Below the pieces are notes generated by a model that was not told the origin of the DNA, did not search any database, and worked only from the letters and a program-made list of their open reading frames with translations. Position numbers and translations under genes: made by a program. Positions 46,901-56,557 of a stretch of DNA of 64,000 bases are shown here, piece by piece. The DNA lies in the NCBI GenBank assembly GCA_946122785.1, contig CAMGYJ010000002.1:72382724-72446723 (forward strand). Reading direction: 5' to 3'. Each line of letters starts with the position of its first letter. Position 1 is the first letter of the stretch. Origin of the DNA: Linum tenue. Taxonomy: Eukaryota; Streptophyta; Magnoliopsida; Malpighiales; Linaceae.

Positions 46901-48626
46901 GAGAACTTGTGCAGAAAAAGATCTTCCAAGTTCAAATAAATAGATACATATACTAAAAAACAAGAATGGATTCTTGAGCACATACCAAGCTGGAGAGTAC
47001 AGACTTTTACTATTCTTCTGGTTTTCTATCTATCATTCTTTTTACCTCATTCCCAAATGATCTGCCACCTTCAGTGGCAACTTTGATAATCCAAATTTAA
47101 TAATATTCATAAAAGCTTACAGGTTAGAGTGCATAAAAAGAATATCATAGGTCTTAAGAGAATGGTCCACGGTGCATTCTGAGTCTTCTAAAAGATATCA
47201 GTACAGCAACAACCTATTCAACAATGGCGACTACCTACTTAGCTAACTCAGACCAAAAGGAAGCGCAGAAGGGCAGAAGATGAATGAAGAAAGTAATAGC
47301 CTAGTAGTCCCAAACCCTTGTATCTAGAATAGGAGTGCAAGATCTAGTGTGAAGTGCACTTTGTGATAATGCTTAAAAGTGTTTTGTGCTTGGAAGTACT
47401 TCCTAGCTGATTGAAAAATTGTGGGGCCTTGAAGACCGCAAAAGTTGAAGTGCAGTGGAGGAGAAAAGAAGAAGTCTCACTGTACCACAAAAACAAGCAG
47501 TGAGAACTGGTTCTATATGTTTTAGGAAGGTCGAAATGAGTGCAGCCCATTAAAACCGAGGTTAAACAGAATTTGGTGTTTCATTTTTGGTGTTGATCAA
47601 ATGCTAGGCCTCAACCTATCTCTATCATGATGAAAACAGTATTAAGGTCATGCTAAAGTTTGTGCCGAATTATGCAAGAATCAATATACCCCACTGCAAA
47701 CCTTGTACACATTACAAAAGCATAGTATTGTTTACTCACAGCTTTACAGCAAGCACAAAGATACTCCCACCAGATCCACCTCCGCCATCCACTCCTCCAT
47801 CCCCACCCTCTGCAACAACGGATCCGTTCAAGTAAAATATCTCTTCCACTTGTAGCATGACACGTCCTCCGCCATTCCCACCAAACTTTTTCTCGGAGGA
47901 GGTACCCCCACCCTTACTTCCATAGCTCGACGGTCTATGCAATGATGACCATCCATAAACATCACCACCCCAATTACTTGTGTCATTCTTTTTCAAACAG
48001 GAAGCACCTCTACCACCATGTCCTCCACCAGCTCCATCAAACCCTACTGGCGTACCACTAGTTTGAGAAGGTGGCAAACCCCCTAATGCTGTTGTGTTTA
48101 TGAAAGAATTATCTTCCATGGTCAAGTTAGCAGCAGAGAGGAAAACTGAGCCAGCACTAATAACTGCATATTGCCCAATGTTAACTGTGCCAGTCATATT
48201 GAAAGCAATCACACAACCTTCACTAGGGCACAGAACCGAAACATGAGCAAGTACCCCAAGGTTGCCTGTGCCATAAACATGGAGGTCAGATTCTAAAGTC
48301 ACATTTGAGTGCAGCAAGCAGGTGGTATTAAAATATCCAACTCCTCCCAGATCTTCACAGGATACAGAACCCTTCATTGAGGAAGAAAATTCAGCTATTT
48401 CAGCCTTGCTGGAAGTAACACTCGTGGAGGAGCTGTTGCTCAAACTTGATTCCGAGTCTTGCAGACAGTTTCCTAACCAATACCCTCCACCGCCACACTC
48501 CATTGAACTGAGAACGCAAAGTCGTGTCTGGAATAGACATAGAAACATGCACCATAAGAGGTACACAAGCACTGATAAAGGGTACATCCCCATTGCATTT
48601 GCATTCCAGTCAGAAGTACAATTCAC
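36026..48626 (-). CDS. Large glycine-rich membrane protein (At5g11700 / At4g32920 family)
   Basis: 22 coding exons in transcript order: 47740-48626, 46372-46487, 45624-45832, 44994-45113, 44481-44609, 44208-44333, 43653-43708, 43459-43558, 42775-42892, 42441-42650, 41909-42233, 41299-41392, 40940-41048, 40579-40841, 40354-40478, 39406-39640, 38920-39108, 38556-38842, 37400-37607, 37054-37293, 36835-36920, 36026-36185. The sum is 4,392 nt (1,463 residues), all in frame. An N-terminal signal anchor (YPLSVLVYLLWCMFLCLF) precedes a glycine-rich, N-glycosylation-rich extracellular part with GGGGGGR and GGxGG blocks. A Cys-rich CPKGLYGTFCEECPVGTF segment, a membrane span (LLFVFVLSFLVVLIALFF), a conserved PWHLPYSPP region and further C-terminal membrane spans follow. 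The function of this conserved plant family is unknown. The start may instead be the second Met (48593). Confidence 0.9.
40109..40121 (-). mobile_element. Retro-micro-insertion in a GRP intron
   Basis: A 13-bp insert (seven T then GGTAGA) is flanked by a perfect 17-bp repeat, aagacccaatatattta, at 40092-40108 and 40122-40138. Read on the minus strand it is TCTACC plus an A-tail, like the 3' tip of a LINE. Confidence 0.65.
40874..40920. repeat. (GA)n(GAA)n microsatellite in a 98-bp intron
   Basis: About 15 GA units merge into about 6 GAA units. On the transcribed strand this is a CTT/CT tract upstream of the acceptor of the exon at 40579-40841. Confidence 0.92.
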
Positions 48627-50402
48627 CCAGCATCATCATTCTAAAATTCAGATCCAGTAGAATTCCGCCACATCCCTGTTGTTCAACATGCAATCATTTC
48701 CAAGTTATAACCAGCTAATCAACAAAAATCCTGGACTTCACACAAAACCTTAGTCTAGCTCTTGTATCTTTCCCCAATTTCATCGACTTGAGTACCTGTC
48801 CGCTATTAGAAAAAGTATACACGCCCCAAAACATCCCCAGCAAACTGTTCATGCGGAAAATTGGACAAAAAAATCGTACCTAAAGGCCGAAGCTGCAAGC
48901 GGGAACTACTGAAGTGATCGGCAGTGCTTGGAAATTGGAACAGATGTGGCCAGAGCAAAGCTGGAAGCTGCGTTCCTTATCAAGTTTTACACAGCAGCGA
49001 GAAACGGAGATTACGTCCCAGAGGGAAGACGTCGACAATCGCGAAAAATCTGTGGCTCCGCTCTCAACTTCAATGCTGACGCTGTCTCTTTGGCAACTTC
49101 AGCCTCTACTGAATTACGGAGAGTCGGAGACTATAACCAAACCAGACGAAGATCGCTTCCGCCGCGACCGAGCTACAGCCAGAAGTGACCACACTTACTT
49201 GACTGGCGACACTGGCTGGCTAAGAGAGAAGGATCAGACGGCCATAGCGGGGTTAAGGGCATGAGGCGGAGAGGTGACTGACGACTGATGAGCAGAGGCA
49301 GTGGTGAGTAATAGTGGCGGCCGGGATGCGGCGGCGGCGGCGTAGATTTCAGTCTCACTTTCAGCTAATTCCAGTCGGACCGATTTCTGACAAGTTTGAC
49401 GCTTATAGACAAACTATCGGAAAACATGGAAGACGGAACAGAATTGGAGTGGTTGGGGAATGAGATTCGAGGAGATTGAAAAGGGAATGGAAAGTCTGCC
49501 GAACGGGGAATCAAGTTGCCCACTCGCTGGGTTGAAATTTGTCTTAGTGTGAGCTCAACAGAAAAACGAGTTTTACAAAGTTGTGGGCTTAAAATTCTTG
49601 GCCCATTGGTTTCTTATTACGGCCCGTTTTCGGATCAACTTCCCAAATTGTTCCGTCGTACAGAGTACAAACCCAGAAAACGCAGGTCAAGGAATTGTAG
49701 AGACTGCAGGCGAGATTGACTCGAATCGGAGAAGCGCAGGCAGGCGCCATTGAAATGAGAAAGCGCCGAAAGCCCGGGAGGTTGAGAGCAAGAGAGGTCT
49801 CCGATGGTAAGCGGAAGGAGAAGCGTTCAGCTCGCCGGAGTTGCCTGAGCTCAAAATCAACGGCAAGTATTTCCCGACTGCTTATCTGATCCCGTTACAA
49901 AGCTAAGCTGCTTTCGCTAATGATTCTCTAATTAGTTTTGACTTCTCTGTTGTCATCATTTAATTATTATTTAATCACTTCATTATCTTGGAAATTTCCG
50001 TCCGAGTTGCTGCTTTGAAACGTCGACCTTGTATGCATCAAACAAATACCACATCACGATCCCCTTATCTTCTGTAATTTTGTTTTCTTGTGGTTGAAGG
50101 TTTCTTCAGCAGACGTGGAATTGAGTTGGGTTACCTTCAAACAATTTTTTATTGAAGTAAGTTTCCTGGAACAACCATGATCGAATTTAATAACTAATCT
50201 AATGATTGTACATTGTGTCATGAGATATCTTTATGGTTTGAAAACTATATGGCTCCTTTGACAATTTCTTATATCGTACTCTTCTCCACAAAGTCTTTCT
50301 CATTGGTCTCTTAAAAAAGGAACAATCTTCCCATTGGTTTTCATTTGCTCTGCATTCTGAAAGCCTGGCACACTCTCATTCTAGTATCTCATAAAAATAG
50401 CC
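48627..50402. other. Divergent promoter region (GRP / NLR)
   Basis: This lies between the minus-strand GRP start and the plus-strand NLR start. GC-rich patches (48900-49340, 49700-49870) look like 5' UTR exons. One of them, at 49755-49806, has ATGAGAAAGCGC followed by a donor-like GATG|GTAAGC, but no protein product can be supported. Confidence 0.4.
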
Positions 50403-53400
50403 ATGGATGCTGCTGCTTTAATTGGAGGATCATTCCTTTCTGCCCTTTTCGATGTCTTGTTCGACAGGATGGCTTCTCCAGAGCTACTCCATTTCATCAG
50501 GGGCCATAAACTCAATCATGTCATGCTGAAAAAGTTGGAAATGATATTAAACTCTGTGTGTGGAGTGCTTGATGATGCAGAAGAGAAGCAGATTAGCAAG
50601 CCATCCGTGAAGAGGTGGCTCGACGATCTCAAAGACGCAACACTTGAAGCAGATGACTTGTTGGATGAAATCTCTTATGAATTCAAGCGGTTGGAGTTGG
50701 AGCCTTATTTGGGAACTCAGTCCACCACCACTGCAGAGAAGGTGCGAAACTTCATCACTCAGCGTTCTTTCAGAGATAGCACTAACACGAAGCTGAGAGG
50801 TATTCTTGCAACGCTGGAAGATTTGGTGATGCAGAAGGATGTCCTTGGTCTGATAGAAGGAATTGAAAGAAAACCATCGTCTCCAAATAGAGCGACCACT
50901 TCTCTGACTGACGGATCAACTGTTTATGGTAGGGAGAATGACGTGGAGGCCATAATTCAGTCTCTCCTATCAAATGTAACAACAGGTGGTACTAATGGTG
51001 ATGTTGGTCTGATTCCAATTGTGGGTATGGGTGGAATTGGTAAAACCACCATCGCCCAGCTTCTCTACAAAGACAACAGAGTCAAAAGGTGGTTTGAACT
51101 CAGGGCGTGGGTATGTGTTTCGGCGGAGTTCGATGTCTATAAGGTGTCAAAGGACATTCTTGAAGAAGTATGTGGGAGGAGTTCCGGTAGCACAACTCTC
51201 AATCAACTTCAACTCGGGTTGGGGAAGGCATTTGAAGGCCAGAGGTGTTTGCTTGTTTTGGATGATGTTTGGCATGATAAGTGTGCCGCTGACTGGGTGA
51301 ACTTGCTTAAACCCTTGCAGTCCATGGCACCTGGAAGTACGATAATTGTAACAACCCGAAGTCATAGTGTAGTTTCAGTTCTTCGCACTGTGCCAACTAT
51401 TAAAATGCTTCCACCTCACAATCTACAGAACTTAGATGATGAGGATTGTTGGTCTCTGTTTGCTAAGACTGCTTTTGATGGTGGGTATTCAAGTGTGAGG
51501 AGGGAAGACTTGGAAGGGATTGGCAGGGAAATAATGAAGAAATGTAATGGCTTGCCTTTAGCTGCAAAAACACTTGGTTGTCTTCTTCGTGCTGATGCAG
51601 ATGTAGACAAATGGCAGAATATTTTGAAGAGCAACATATGGGATTCAACAAGTGATGACAGCATTCTTCCAGCACTAATCTTGAGCTATCGCTATCTTCC
51701 ATTTCATCTAAAACCTTGCTTCGTGTACTGTGCAATATTCCCCAATGACTATGAATTTGAGAAGGAAGAATTAGTTCGTTTATGGATGGCTGAGGGTTTC
51801 GTGATCCAATCAAAAGGAAGCAGGGAAATGGAAGACACTTGTTCTGAGTACTTCAACGATCTTGTATCAAGATCATTTTTCCAACAATCAAGTGAACATC
51901 AGTTGTGCTTCAAAATGCACGATCTTATACATGACCTGGCCAAATATATTGCTGGAGAATTTTGCTATAGAATGGAGGATGCCAAATCATTCAAGGTTGC
52001 CGGAAGAACTCGGCATCTATCATATGCAAGGGCAGAACTTGGCACCAGTATCATATGGGAGGGCATACATAAAGCTAAACATTTGAGGACCTTGTTGCCA
52101 ATAGATTGGTCGAAATGGTGCAGTTATGAAACCGAATCCATGGATGAGAAGGTACTCCAAAACATATTCTTGAAACTTACACGACTGCGGGTGCTATCTT
52201 TATCAGGTTATAGAGTCACCAGGTTGCCTGATGCAATTGGTGACTTGAAACACTTGAGATATTTGAATTTCTCCCTAGCAGTGTTCCACAAGTTGCCTGA
52301 TTCACTCTGTAGCTTGTATAATTTGGAAATTCTAATTTTGCACAAGTGCAAAAACATTCAGGCTTTGCCTGATATGATTGGAAAACTGAAGCAACTGCAG
52401 ATTATGGATATCAGTGGAACTCAAATTAGGAGACTTCCAGATTCTTTTATCGGTTTAGTTAACTTATGTAGCCTAGATGTTACAGAAACTATGCTGCAGG
52501 AGATGCCACTAGAAATGAGTAACTTGGCAAACCTCCGGAGTTTAACTGACTTTGTTTGTGGAGCTCATAGAGGTTCTGGTTCTGGTATTAAGGAGATGGG
52601 GGGCCTTCAACATCTCTCGGGAACACTTCGAATATGGAATCTCCAAAATGTCACAGATTATCGATCTGCTTTTGAAGCTAGTTTGAAGACGAAGATGCAC
52701 ATCAGCAGATTGGAGTTGAGATGGAATGGAGATACCGATGATTCATTACATGAAAGGGCCGTGTTGAAGAACTTGCAGCCACATATGAACTTAGAGAATC
52801 TATTGATTGAAGGTTATGGAGGAACAAGTTTTCCGGGCTGGGTTGGACGTTCTTCCTTCACACATTTACTATCTCTGGAACTTAATGGGTGTAAATACTG
52901 CTCCTTCTTGCCACCACTCGGGCAGTTAACATCTCTCCGGAAGCTATCCATCAAAGCATTTATGGAGGTTGTCACGGTGGGTCCCGAGTTCTATGGCACC
53001 ACCAAAATCCCATTTGGCTCCCTCAAAACTTTGATATTTGACCAGTTAACTGAATGGACCGAGTGGATTCCTTATGATGGAGGTCAGGCATTCCCAGTCC
53101 TTGAGGAACTCTTCATCAGACACTGTCCCAGCCTCGGGAAAAGCCTCCCTTCCCACTTTTCCTCTCTAGAAAGACTTGAGATAAGAGGATGCCAGGAGCT
53201 CAGATTAGCTTCAGTTCCATGGGCTTCAAACATAATCTCAATGAGATTGAAAGACGATTATCGTGATGTATGGCTCGAGATGCTGACACCCGGAGTTCAC
53301 CGTCTCAGAGTTCAAGTTGCCCAGGATTTGCTAGACGACATGGAGTTGGTTCTCGATCTCTCTAATACTCTGCGAGAAATTATGGTTAGAGACTGCGACT

Positions 53401-54350
53401 CAATTCGATACATGCCGCTGGAGTTTTTCCCCAAATTGAAAGTTGTTTCAGTCAATGGATGCCAAAGCTTAGTATCCCTTTGGAGACCTGATACTGCAAA
53501 AACATCGGACAGTTTAGAACATCTGAAGTTCCTAGAGATTTCAAAGTGCCCTAGTTTCATCTCATTTCCTGTGGGAAGGTTAAATGCCCCTAATATGACC
53601 CAGCTCATATTGTGTGATTGCACAAGCTTAAAGTCTCTAGCCGAACCTATGCACTCTCTTCTCCCATCACTAGTGGAGCTCTTCTTGGATAACTGCCCAA
53701 AGCTGGAGTCTTTCCCTGAAGGTGGTTTACCCCGGAATTTAGAGACTCTGAACATTAATGGCTGTGACAAACTCATAGCAGGTTGGAGGAAGTGGAACTT
53801 GCAATTGTTGTCATCTCTTTTGAACCTCGTCATTGGTCAGAATGAAGAATTGGAATCTTTGCCCCTGGAGAGAATTCTGCCATGCTCTCTGAATTCTCTG
53901 AAAATCAGGAATCTACAGAATCTGCGATCTCTGGGAGAAGGCCAACATCACATCTCTATCAAGAAGCTCGAAATCAAGGACTGTCCTCTGTTGGAATCTT
54001 TTTGCATAGGCGGTCTCTTCCCGTCACTGGTGTCGCTTGAAATCAAAGGCTGTGACAAGCTCATAGCTGGACGAACTGGGTGGCATCTGCAATCAATTTG
54101 CTATCTTGAGGAGTTACATTTGAGTGCCAATGATAATATGGAGTCTTTTCCTGAGGAGATGCTTCTGCCAACCACTCTTACATCAATCTTCTTATGGAAC
54201 CTTCCAAATTTGTCTCGTCTCAACTACCTCAAACTCGAACACCTCACTTCTCTTAGAGAACTGAAGAGCTGGAACTGCCCCAAGCTCGAGTATGTTCCTC
54301 CTGTCGATGGGCTCTCCTCATCTCTTTCATCTCTACATATCAACAACTAG
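50403..54350 (+). CDS. CC-NBS-LRR disease resistance protein (RPP13-like 1 type)
   Basis: A single-exon CNL of 1,315 residues. The N-terminal Rx-like coiled coil spans about 1-150, with the WLDDLKDATLEADDLLDE segment near 72-89. The NB-ARC domain has the P-loop GMGGIGKTT at 208-216, kinase-2 LLVLDDVW at 283-290 (the terminal W is typical of the CC class), RNBS-B STIIVTTR at 312-319, GLPLA at 383-387 and MHD in FKMHDLIHDLA at about 505-507. All motifs needed for ATP switching are intact. From about 590 onward are some 20 irregular LRRs, ending LHINN. Such proteins detect pathogen effectors inside the cell and trigger cell death. The specificity is unknown. It appears complete and functional, with no frameshift. 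Confidence 0.97.
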   Translation: MDAAALIGGSFLSALFDVLFDRMASPELLHFIRGHKLNHVMLKKLEMILNSVCGVLDDAEEKQISKPSVKRWLDDLKDATLEADDLLDEISYEFKRLELEPYLGTQSTTTAEKVRNFITQRSFRDSTNTKLRGILATLEDLVMQKDVLGLIEGIERKPSSPNRATTSLTDGSTVYGRENDVEAIIQSLLSNVTTGGTNGDVGLIPIVGMGGIGKTTIAQLLYKDNRVKRWFELRAWVCVSAEFDVYKVSKDILEEVCGRSSGSTTLNQLQLGLGKAFEGQRCLLVLDDVWHDKCAADWVNLLKPLQSMAPGSTIIVTTRSHSVVSVLRTVPTIKMLPPHNLQNLDDEDCWSLFAKTAFDGGYSSVRREDLEGIGREIMKKCNGLPLAAKTLGCLLRADADVDKWQNILKSNIWDSTSDDSILPALILSYRYLPFHLKPCFVYCAIFPNDYEFEKEELVRLWMAEGFVIQSKGSREMEDTCSEYFNDLVSRSFFQQSSEHQLCFKMHDLIHDLAKYIAGEFCYRMEDAKSFKVAGRTRHLSYARAELGTSIIWEGIHKAKHLRTLLPIDWSKWCSYETESMDEKVLQNIFLKLTRLRVLSLSGYRVTRLPDAIGDLKHLRYLNFSLAVFHKLPDSLCSLYNLEILILHKCKNIQALPDMIGKLKQLQIMDISGTQIRRLPDSFIGLVNLCSLDVTETMLQEMPLEMSNLANLRSLTDFVCGAHRGSGSGIKEMGGLQHLSGTLRIWNLQNVTDYRSAFEASLKTKMHISRLELRWNGDTDDSLHERAVLKNLQPHMNLENLLIEGYGGTSFPGWVGRSSFTHLLSLELNGCKYCSFLPPLGQLTSLRKLSIKAFMEVVTVGPEFYGTTKIPFGSLKTLIFDQLTEWTEWIPYDGGQAFPVLEELFIRHCPSLGKSLPSHFSSLERLEIRGCQELRLASVPWASNIISMRLKDDYRDVWLEMLTPGVHRLRVQVAQDLLDDMELVLDLSNTLREIMVRDCDSIRYMPLEFFPKLKVVSVNGCQSLVSLWRPDTAKTSDSLEHLKFLEISKCPSFISFPVGRLNAPNMTQLILCDCTSLKSLAEPMHSLLPSLVELFLDNCPKLESFPEGGLPRNLETLNINGCDKLIAGWRKWNLQLLSSLLNLVIGQNEELESLPLERILPCSLNSLKIRNLQNLRSLGEGQHHISIKKLEIKDCPLLESFCIGGLFPSLVSLEIKGCDKLIAGRTGWHLQSICYLEELHLSANDNMESFPEEMLLPTTLTSIFLWNLPNLSRLNYLKLEHLTSLRELKSWNCPKLEYVPPVDGLSSSLSSLHINN

Positions 54351-54601
54351 TAGTCCGCAACTGGAGCCAAGGTGTGAAGAGGCGTTACTATTCTTCTGGA
54401 ATTTATCATCATCAATTTGGTCACGTTTTTCTAGTTTCAAGCTGTTGTTTTTTCTGATGCCTCTTTTTTCTTCCATCTGGTCGTTTTCTTTTTTGCTTTT
54501 TCTTCTTGTGTGGCTACTCCCTCCGCTTCCATTTGCATTGTATTTATTTTCTTCTCCCGTTTTGTTTCAGTTCGTTAGTTGGGAGATTAGTCTCTGCCAG
54601 A

Positions 54602-55850
54602 ATGTCGAGCTTGTCAATTGTGGAGACGCCGCCAAAGTGTGGGTTGAGTTTCGACTCTGTAAGAGGAACAAAATGCTTTCGGGGAAGGGCGTCAAGCATC
54701 CAAATTATAAGAAGACAGAACCGCCATTGTCGGCTCGACTTTCCAGGTTTGTAGTTCTTAATCTGCTCATCTCATTGTATTTGGTTTCTACTCTTCTATT
54801 GAACTTTAAGCTGGACCCAGTAGAAAAGATGAGATTTTTTGTCAGCTTTAGTTTGATTTTGAGCTGGTTTTAATGACTTGCCCATTAAGTTACTCTATCT
54901 ACTTTGTGGTTTATGAAACCTTTGAGCTCCTAGTATTTGCTCTAGGAACGTGGGGTGAATTTTTCATGTTAATTATAACTGATAGAAAAAATCAGGGGTA
55001 TTCAAGGGTTGAGTGGTTAACATGCTCAAGAAAGATGGTCTCTTGTGTTTGGTTTCTCTAATTTAAGCCGGTCCGGCACCTTCACTTGCTGTATAGGAGG
55101 GCTGTCATTCTTGGAGCAGATACTAGAGCCACTTCTGGACCCTATCGTCTGTGATAAGAATTGTGAGAAGATCCATTTTATGGCGCCCAACATTTACTGC
55201 TGAGGAGCAGAAACTGCTGCCGATTCCGAGTCAGTCACATGTATGTCTAAGTTGTCGAAGTTGTTAATGTTACATCCATGTATAACTTCACTTCACATTA
55301 TTGCGCTTTAAGTTTTCTTCTCATTTAGCCTTTGAACTCCCCAGTTTACTGTGTGGCTATGGATTGAAATTTTTTGTGTGCATACATGGGCAGTTCACAT
55401 ATCACACTGGTTTAGAGTCGAGGGTTATTACAACAGTCACTCTCCTGAAGAAGCATCTTTTCAAGTAATCCGACTGCTACATTGAACTCTTTATGCTTTC
55501 TGCAATGACCTTCTTTTTTTTTTAATAGTGAGTGAGTTCTTTATTCTGCCTGGGCTTTGTTCTTCAGTTACCAAGGCCACATCTCGGCTGCTTTGGTGCT
55601 TGGCGGTGTTGATTGCATTGGACCTCATCTTCATATGGTGAGTCTTCTTCTTTTTGGCAGAATGTGCATGGCTCTCTTTAATATGACTTGTGAGGAGACC
55701 TGTAAGTTGGTTTGATGTATATTAAATTCTGTCCTTTACAGATATACCCCATGGATCAACAGACACTTTGCTTTTTGCCACAATGGGTTCTGGTTCTCTT
55801 GTTAAATGGTTGTTTTCTTGGCCAAGCACAAGGAAGGCTTGAATGTAAGT
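54602..55850 (+). pseudogene. PBB: 20S proteasome beta-2 subunit (PBB) pseudogene
   Basis: A decayed, intron-containing copy of the proteasome beta type-7 gene. Recognisable exons: 54602-54746 (MSSLSIVETPPK...FD, then a frameshift; LCKRNKML-GKGVK and a second frameshift), 55097-~55262 (AVILGADTRAT, frameshift at GPIV, then CEKIHFMAPNIYC and a TGA stop where Cys is expected), 55394-55464 (HTGLESRVITTVTLLKKHLF), 55568-55637 ([22 protein letters not shown]) and 55742-~55845 (a single-base loss in IYPHGSTDTL, then TMGSGSL and divergence). The C-terminal third is missing. Splice sites survive between exons, so this came from genomic duplication, not from a processed mRNA. It starts 250 bp after the NLR stop and could be co-transcribed with it. 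Confidence 0.9.
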
Positions 55851-55859
55851 TGTGTTATT

Positions 55860-56557
55860 TTTCTGGTTTACGGACCACTTGTTATAGGCAACTAGCAATC
55901 AACAGTTTATTATAGTTACTGGTCGCCACTACTATAAGCTTTGACACGTAACACTTACTGACTTGCTCATTATATTTTCAGATGGGGGAATGGTTGGCTC
56001 CGCAGCGTAGGAATATAATGGATTTTGATGTATTAATTACGAGATTTGTGACTCTACTTGAAAGATTGGAACTTAGAATCTGAGATTTGGGAGTTTAGTG
56101 TGTTATCTCAATCAAGGATTGTCATTTAGAGGAGAGACCTCTGAAGGACCAATAGTTCTAGAGATTCATAATAGAAAAGATTAGGAAGTATTTTAAATCG
56201 AATCGTCGTACATAGCGCATATCAATTATCTAGTGATAATTAATCCATACTAGATACTAATAAAAACGAATAAAAGGGAAGCTCCTTCCTGGTATCGAAG
56301 TTTGAGAAGAACTTCAAAAGTTGTGTTGCCTTTTAATTAATAGAGTAAGCAGCTCATCAGCTCGCCATTCCATGCCCTTTGGTACCAAACTGTAACCCAT
56401 TCCTGGGACCAATCTTCTCTTCTTTCTCCAACTCCCATGCCTCGATCTCTCTCTCTTTCTCTTTCTCAGTTTCTTCCTCGCTGTTGCTCAGCAGCTAGTT
56501 CATATATTTCACTGGGTGCTAATCAACTTCCGATGAATCCCTGTTTGATTTGATTGC
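55860..56557. other. Spacer and WAK-like promoter
   Basis: AT-rich DNA, then a CT-rich leader at 56430-56480 leading to the WAK-like start. No other gene. Confidence 0.4.

Noticed and set aside
36026..48626. Several separate small glycine-rich genes
   Set aside because: Twenty-two segments share strand, order, GT-AG sites and compatible phases, and sum to a multiple of three, so they form one gene.
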